Source: a bacterium UBA1790
Lineage (GTDB): Bacteria > Bacteroidota > Bacteroidia > Bacteroidales > Muribaculaceae
Length of the DNA stretch: 18,918 bases
NCBI GenBank assembly: GCA_002314465.1
Contig: DCGA01000071.1
Coordinates: 1-18,918 of the forward strand
Reading direction: 5' to 3'
Shown here piece by piece: positions 15,901-18,918 of this stretch. Every line of letters starts with the position of its first letter. Position 1 is the first letter of the stretch. A program made the translations under genes and the position numbers. Below the pieces are notes generated by a model that was not told the DNA's origin, did no database searches, and saw only the letters and a list, made by a program, of their open reading frames with translations.

Positions 15901-17753
15901 ATGCCCTTGACGGAACGGGAGTGCTCGACCTCAAGAACTTCGTTTATAACGGCATGCGTGAGGGTGATTTCACTGTCAACACTGAGTTCGGGCTTGATCC
16001 GGCTACCGGAGGTACACGCCTTAATGCCGACATGGTTGTCGACGGTTCGCACGTGGCTATGGCCTATGGTTCTATGAGCGAGGTAGAAGGCAACTCACCG
16101 CTTAATCTGAGCATGAAGCTCGACCGCTTCCCCCTGTCTAAGGTATCGCCCTTCATTCCCGGCAAGATGTTGTGGCTGCGTGGCTATGCCAACGGCGAGG
16201 TTACTATCACGGGTTCTTCGGATGCACCTGTAATCAACGGCTTTGTAGTGGGCGACTCGGCCTTCATCACCTTGCCGCGTTATGGCAGTTCGCTCAAGAT
16301 GTGCGAAGACAAATTGCCCATTGTTGACAATGTGATCAAGTTCAATAATTACCGCATCCTCGGTCTCAATGACAATGTCATCAGCATGAATGGCTTGGTT
16401 GATGCAAGAGACCTCGACAACATGATTATCGACCTTAACATGGCGGGTAAGAACATCCAGTTCATCGGTTCTGACCAGCGCACTTATTCCGAGATATTCG
16501 GTAAGGCGTTTGCCGATGTTAACGCAACAGTTAAGAGCCGCAATAACTACATGACCATACGCGCCGACCTCGCATTGCTCACCGGCAGCAATATCACCTA
16601 TGTGATGCAGGACGAACTAAGCACGCTCACCAGCCAGGTCGACGAGAAGATGGTAACCTTTGTCAATCTCAAGGATTCTGTGGGTGGCTCTCCGTTGCTT
16701 GTAACTGCCAACGGAACCACAGCGACTAATATCCTTGCCAATATCGAGATACAGCAGGGTGCCAAGATCAATGCTTATTTGTCAACCGATGGCAAAGACC
16801 GCGCTAACATCGATGGCAGCGGACACCTCAAGTACAGTCTTGACTTTGCAGGCAAGGATGCGCTCACGGGTACTTATACAATAGAGAGCGGTAGCGTGCG
16901 CTACTCTCCGCCGCTCATCTCTCAAAAGAACTTCAGCATCATCTCGGGCAGTAATGTGGTGTGGACGGGCGACATGTTTAACCCGCAACTCAACATCGAG
17001 GCTACCGAGCATGTGAAGACCAGTGTGAGCAGCGACGGACAGGGTTCTCGTCCCGTCGATTTCCTCATTACCGCACGCCTGGGTGGTACGCTTGGCGTCA
17101 TCAAACTCGACTTTGACATGAGCACCGAGAGCGACCTCACTGTGCTCAACGAACTCCAGTCGATGAGTGATGTACAACGCTCGCAGGCTGCTATCAACAT
17201 GCTTCTTTATAACACTTACTCGGGTACTAACAGTGCTGGTAGCGTGAACAACCTCACTGCAAGTGCCGCCTTGTTCTCGTTTGTTCAGTCTCAGCTCAAT
17301 TCGTGGGCGGCAAAGACGCTCAAGGGTGTTGACCTCTCGTTCGGCATCAACCAGTATGAGGCAAAGAGCGGCAAGGGAACCGAAACCAGTTACTCTTATC
17401 GCCTGTCTAAGAACTTGTTTAACGACCGCTTCAAGATTGTCGTGGGCGGTGAATACAGTACCGATGCAACTGCCGAGGAGAACTTTGCGCAGAATCTCAT
17501 CAGCGACATCTCGTTTGAGTACTCGCTCAATGAAACAGGCAGCAAGTATGTGCGCCTGTTCCGTCACGCGGGCTTTGAGAGCATCCTGGAGGGTCAGGTC
17601 ACCGAGACCGGTGTGGGCTTTGTCATGAAGCGCAAGGTAGAGTCGCTCAAGTCCCTCTTCCGCCGCAATAAGCCCCTCACGGTGACAATTCATGATTCAA
17701 TTCCCGCAGTACGTAAGGACGAGGAAACCGACAGTATAATTACCGAACAATGA
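12933..17753 (+). CDS. tamB: Translocation and assembly module inner-membrane component TamB (DUF490/AsmA-like)
   Basis: 1606 aa. TamB is anchored in the inner membrane and spans the periplasm as a long hydrophobic-grooved beta structure. It works with TamA/TamL in outer-membrane biogenesis and lipid transport. One N-terminal transmembrane helix (about residues 15-35, after MSGQNKRGFF) is followed by an AsmA-like start (NIVKDYACEWASEKTGLEISIDRILLKFPLDV). About 1,100 residues of repeating short beta strands come next, then the C-terminal DUF490 region, with features such as TYTIESGSVRYSPP, LTVLNELQSMSDVQRSQAAINMLL in shortened form, VDLSFGINQYE and SYSYRLSKNLFNDRFKIVVGG near the end. The start at 12933 is chosen because the promoter lies between it and an earlier in-frame ATG at 12789. 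The last bases overlap the next gene (ATGA), which indicates coupled translation with tamL. Confidence 0.93.
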   Translation: MSGQNKRGFFSWAWQTVGVLLLLVVLLPFSLYIPWVQNIVKDYACEWASEKTGLEISIDRILLKFPLDVSVDGLLVLDEQRDTMVQASNLTAGVAVMPLFDMTVDIDEAELTEGRYRMVAEDSSMVLRADVEHCLVKGIDLDLSCNMLNLLEGTLRGGDISLDYYPHNVVTECDSTESKPWKIRAYHLNLEDVNYKMTMLPTIDNMDVHLRRAELADGIVDTGNHTVEARSLTIDSTAVNYVYPTESFARDYAAKHPVPKDTLCNPADTVPWTVKADSLRLNGSKAVYAMKDAKERPGKGLDTKYIVADNINIAVDNFYNRGTDISMNLKNLTLNERGSGIDIKEGRGNITMNDKLISFENTKLRTMMSDINLDAHIDLSLIDNPKNGYIQVTTDSKIALQDVSRLMPEYAPMLKTIPQVSPLTLRGDISGNASRVDLGNFTADLPRYARATVTGTLYNPTDFKKMTGELKMDAKFDNINFVKPTLLDKAMQKQVNFPPMAINGTAKIKRGTIAADAVMTLASGKLVGKGTFNSNNNEYSVDATFNNFPLRAIAPLSNADNLTAHVRARGKGFDFLNPNSNLACDIDLAGVNYNNAFYRNLNTSITMNGGNLMGHITSSNDNCRVNVDVAGTIKGNHYELDATGNVADLDLQALGLYKGECRGHGNFVGYCDIDLDNKTYDASVDLQNFEWNLDGDEFIADRASATFRSDAMMTHATFDNEDNHVRFNSQCGLDTLIKRFNQSGNIAMDQFKRKSLNIDTLQAALPSFDLDMQMGTDGLVQRYMQKYGVDFREVALDVSNDSTIYVNGHVHSLSYNGTNIDTLTLKATQWNKYLAFDAHMGNRRGTMDEFAQVTLKGGIKGSTIDFLATQQNIHREMGYRLGLNATLTDSAVNVKLFPKEPVIGYRKWSINDSNYVNLNYGTRMLDANLRLESDSSVVALATQRAPGATTEDILLNINNLRIEEWTKFMPNMDPMTGVLNANMDVKFDGHALDGTGVLDLKNFVYNGMREGDFTVNTEFGLDPATGGTRLNADMVVDGSHVAMAYGSMSEVEGNSPLNLSMKLDRFPLSKVSPFIPGKMLWLRGYANGEVTITGSSDAPVINGFVVGDSAFITLPRYGSSLKMCEDKLPIVDNVIKFNNYRILGLNDNVISMNGLVDARDLDNMIIDLNMAGKNIQFIGSDQRTYSEIFGKAFADVNATVKSRNNYMTIRADLALLTGSNITYVMQDELSTLTSQVDEKMVTFVNLKDSVGGSPLLVTANGTTATNILANIEIQQGAKINAYLSTDGKDRANIDGSGHLKYSLDFAGKDALTGTYTIESGSVRYSPPLISQKNFSIISGSNVVWTGDMFNPQLNIEATEHVKTSVSSDGQGSRPVDFLITARLGGTLGVIKLDFDMSTESDLTVLNELQSMSDVQRSQAAINMLLYNTYSGTNSAGSVNNLTASAALFSFVQSQLNSWAAKTLKGVDLSFGINQYEAKSGKGTETSYSYRLSKNLFNDRFKIVVGGEYSTDATAEENFAQNLISDISFEYSLNETGSKYVRLFRHAGFESILEGQVTETGVGFVMKRKVESLKSLFRRNKPLTVTIHDSIPAVRKDEETDSIITEQ

Positions 17754-18918
17754 ACCGATTATCACTCATATTGACTATACTTGTGGCTGGCATCCTTGCC
17801 TCGTGCTCCACTACAAGCCGCTTGGGCACCAACGATGTCCTTTACACGGGTGTTAAGAAAATCGACTATCGCCAGGACAGCGCCAAACTTGACGCCGATG
17901 TGCAGGAACAGATTTTCGAGGCTATTAATGTCAAGCCCAACAATCCGCTATACTCTCCCTATCTGCGCACACCGTTTCCCATCGGCCTGTGGGTGTACAA
18001 CCACATGGATCCTAATGCCACCGGACTCAAGGGTTGGCTCTATAAGCATCTTGTGGCCAATCCCGTCCTCATCTCAAGGGTAAGGCCCCAGGCTCGCGTA
18101 GACATGATTAACACGTTGCTGCGCAACAACGGCTATTTCACGTCACAAGCCGACTACGAGCTAAACTATAGCAAGAGTAACCCGAAGAAAGCAAGCATCA
18201 CCTATCATGTGGATGTGGCTAAGCCCTATGTAATAGGCGACATCACCTATATCGGGCTCAATACTCCCGTGTGCCAAATTATTGATTCGCTGGCTAAGGC
18301 CGATTCTTACCTCAAGACCGGCAACCGTTACTGCCTTGACTCGCTCAATGCCGTGCGCATCAATATCACTAATTATCTGCGTAACCGTGGCTACTACTAC
18401 TTCCGTCCCGAGTACATCCAGTACATGGCCGACAGTGTCCAGCGTCAGGGAGTGATTGACCTGCAGATAATCAATGCGCCCGATGTACCTAATATGGCTC
18501 ACGTGAAATATGTAGCGCGCAACATTACGGCGACCGTGAGCGACGGCTTGCCGGGCTCGGTACCCGATACCATCCCCATGGAGCGATGCACGCTTGTGAA
18601 GTATAATCCGGTGCACATCAGGAATAATGTCATCCCGTCTAATCTGCGCATGCGTCCCGGCCGTTCGTTTGGCGTCAACAGCATGGACCGCACTCAGTTG
18701 GCATTATCTCGTTTGGGTATATTCAGTAATATTGATATGCAGGTATACCCTGTGCTTGATTCTATCACTCCGCAAGGCAACGGATTGCTCGATGTGGAGG
18801 TTAACTGCTTGCTCGACAAACCTTGGGAGGTTAAGCTCGAGTTGCAGGGAACGTCTAAGAGTAACAGTTTTATCGGCCCGGGTCTTGAACTGGGGTTGTC
18901 TCACAAGAATGTGTTTGG
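17750..18918 (+). CDS. tamL: TamL: lipidated TamA/BamA-family outer-membrane protein (5' part)
   Basis: An open frame from the ATG at 17750 to the window edge, 389 codons, 3' end missing. The N-terminus is a lipoprotein signal: hydrophobic LSLILTILVAGI followed by the lipobox LASC with Cys19, then STTSRLG. TamA of Proteobacteria has an ordinary signal peptide. Bacteroidota carry this lipidated variant, TamL, next to tamB. The visible part contains the N-terminal POTRA-type region, with short alpha-beta elements such as MINTLLRNNGYF and AVRINITNYLRNRGYYYFRPEY. The C-terminal BamA-type 16-strand barrel probably begins near the window end (KPWEVKLELQG and GPGLELGLSHKN look like the first strands). 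It would act in the outer membrane, contacting TamB through the periplasm. The start overlaps the tamB stop by ATGA, so the two are co-translated. Confidence 0.92.
   Translation, partial: MNRLSLILTILVAGILASCSTTSRLGTNDVLYTGVKKIDYRQDSAKLDADVQEQIFEAINVKPNNPLYSPYLRTPFPIGLWVYNHMDPNATGLKGWLYKHLVANPVLISRVRPQARVDMINTLLRNNGYFTSQADYELNYSKSNPKKASITYHVDVAKPYVIGDITYIGLNTPVCQIIDSLAKADSYLKTGNRYCLDSLNAVRINITNYLRNRGYYYFRPEYIQYMADSVQRQGVIDLQIINAPDVPNMAHVKYVARNITATVSDGLPGSVPDTIPMERCTLVKYNPVHIRNNVIPSNLRMRPGRSFGVNSMDRTQLALSRLGIFSNIDMQVYPVLDSITPQGNGLLDVEVNCLLDKPWEVKLELQGTSKSNSFIGPGLELGLSHKNVF

Noticed and set aside
14601..16052. 483-codon open frame on the minus strand inside tamB (with similar ones at 13302-14135 and 16782-17693)
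   Set aside because: They lie opposite a well-supported TamB, have no signal, promoter or recognisable domain, and their composition (many V, H, I, C) is what the complement of the sense codons gives.

Overview
The window comes from a Bacteroidota genome, most likely order Bacteroidales (Muribaculaceae- or Prevotella-like; I cannot go finer without searches). The support is: five promoters of the Bacteroidota -33/-7 type (TTG, then TAnnTTTG); a lipoprotein form of TamA (TamL) directly after tamB; a tatA-tatC pair with no tatB; and secreted BspA-like leucine-rich-repeat proteins ending in dockerin-like calcium-loop repeats. No transposase, integrase, CRISPR array, tRNA or rRNA is visible.

Layout. 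Bases 1-161 are the 3' end of ettA (+), which converges on a bidirectional terminator. Bases 288-7031 (-) form a secreted-protein block read right to left: a promoter at 7001-7031, a leader of about 310 nt, a 941-aa and then an 895-aa LRR protein (tandem paralogues, each ending in a dockerin-like domain), and last a 221-aa secreted protein whose single domain looks cohesin-like. fabD (7232-8110, -) has its own promoter and terminator. Bases 8264-11495 (-) hold a two-gene secreted nuclease unit: a multidomain dockerin-bearing protein with a chitobiase-C-type module and an OB-like region, then a DNA/RNA non-specific endonuclease with a Gly8 linker. A divergent promoter region at 11401-11635 separates this from the plus-strand half: tatA-tatC, then tamB and the 5' part of tamL, which runs off the window.

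How it fits together. The right half is envelope machinery: Tat exports folded proteins across the inner membrane, and TamB/TamL link the inner and outer membranes for outer-membrane biogenesis. fabD supplies malonyl-ACP for fatty acid synthesis. The left half codes for exported proteins. Three of them carry dockerin-like tails and a fourth may be a cohesin-type receptor, so the most interesting reading is a small, non-cellulosomal cohesin-dockerin surface assembly carrying LRR adhesin-like proteins, possibly shared with the nuclease unit. That is inference from sequence pattern and gene order. The individual dockerin, LRR, nuclease, FabD, Tat and Tam assignments are much firmer.
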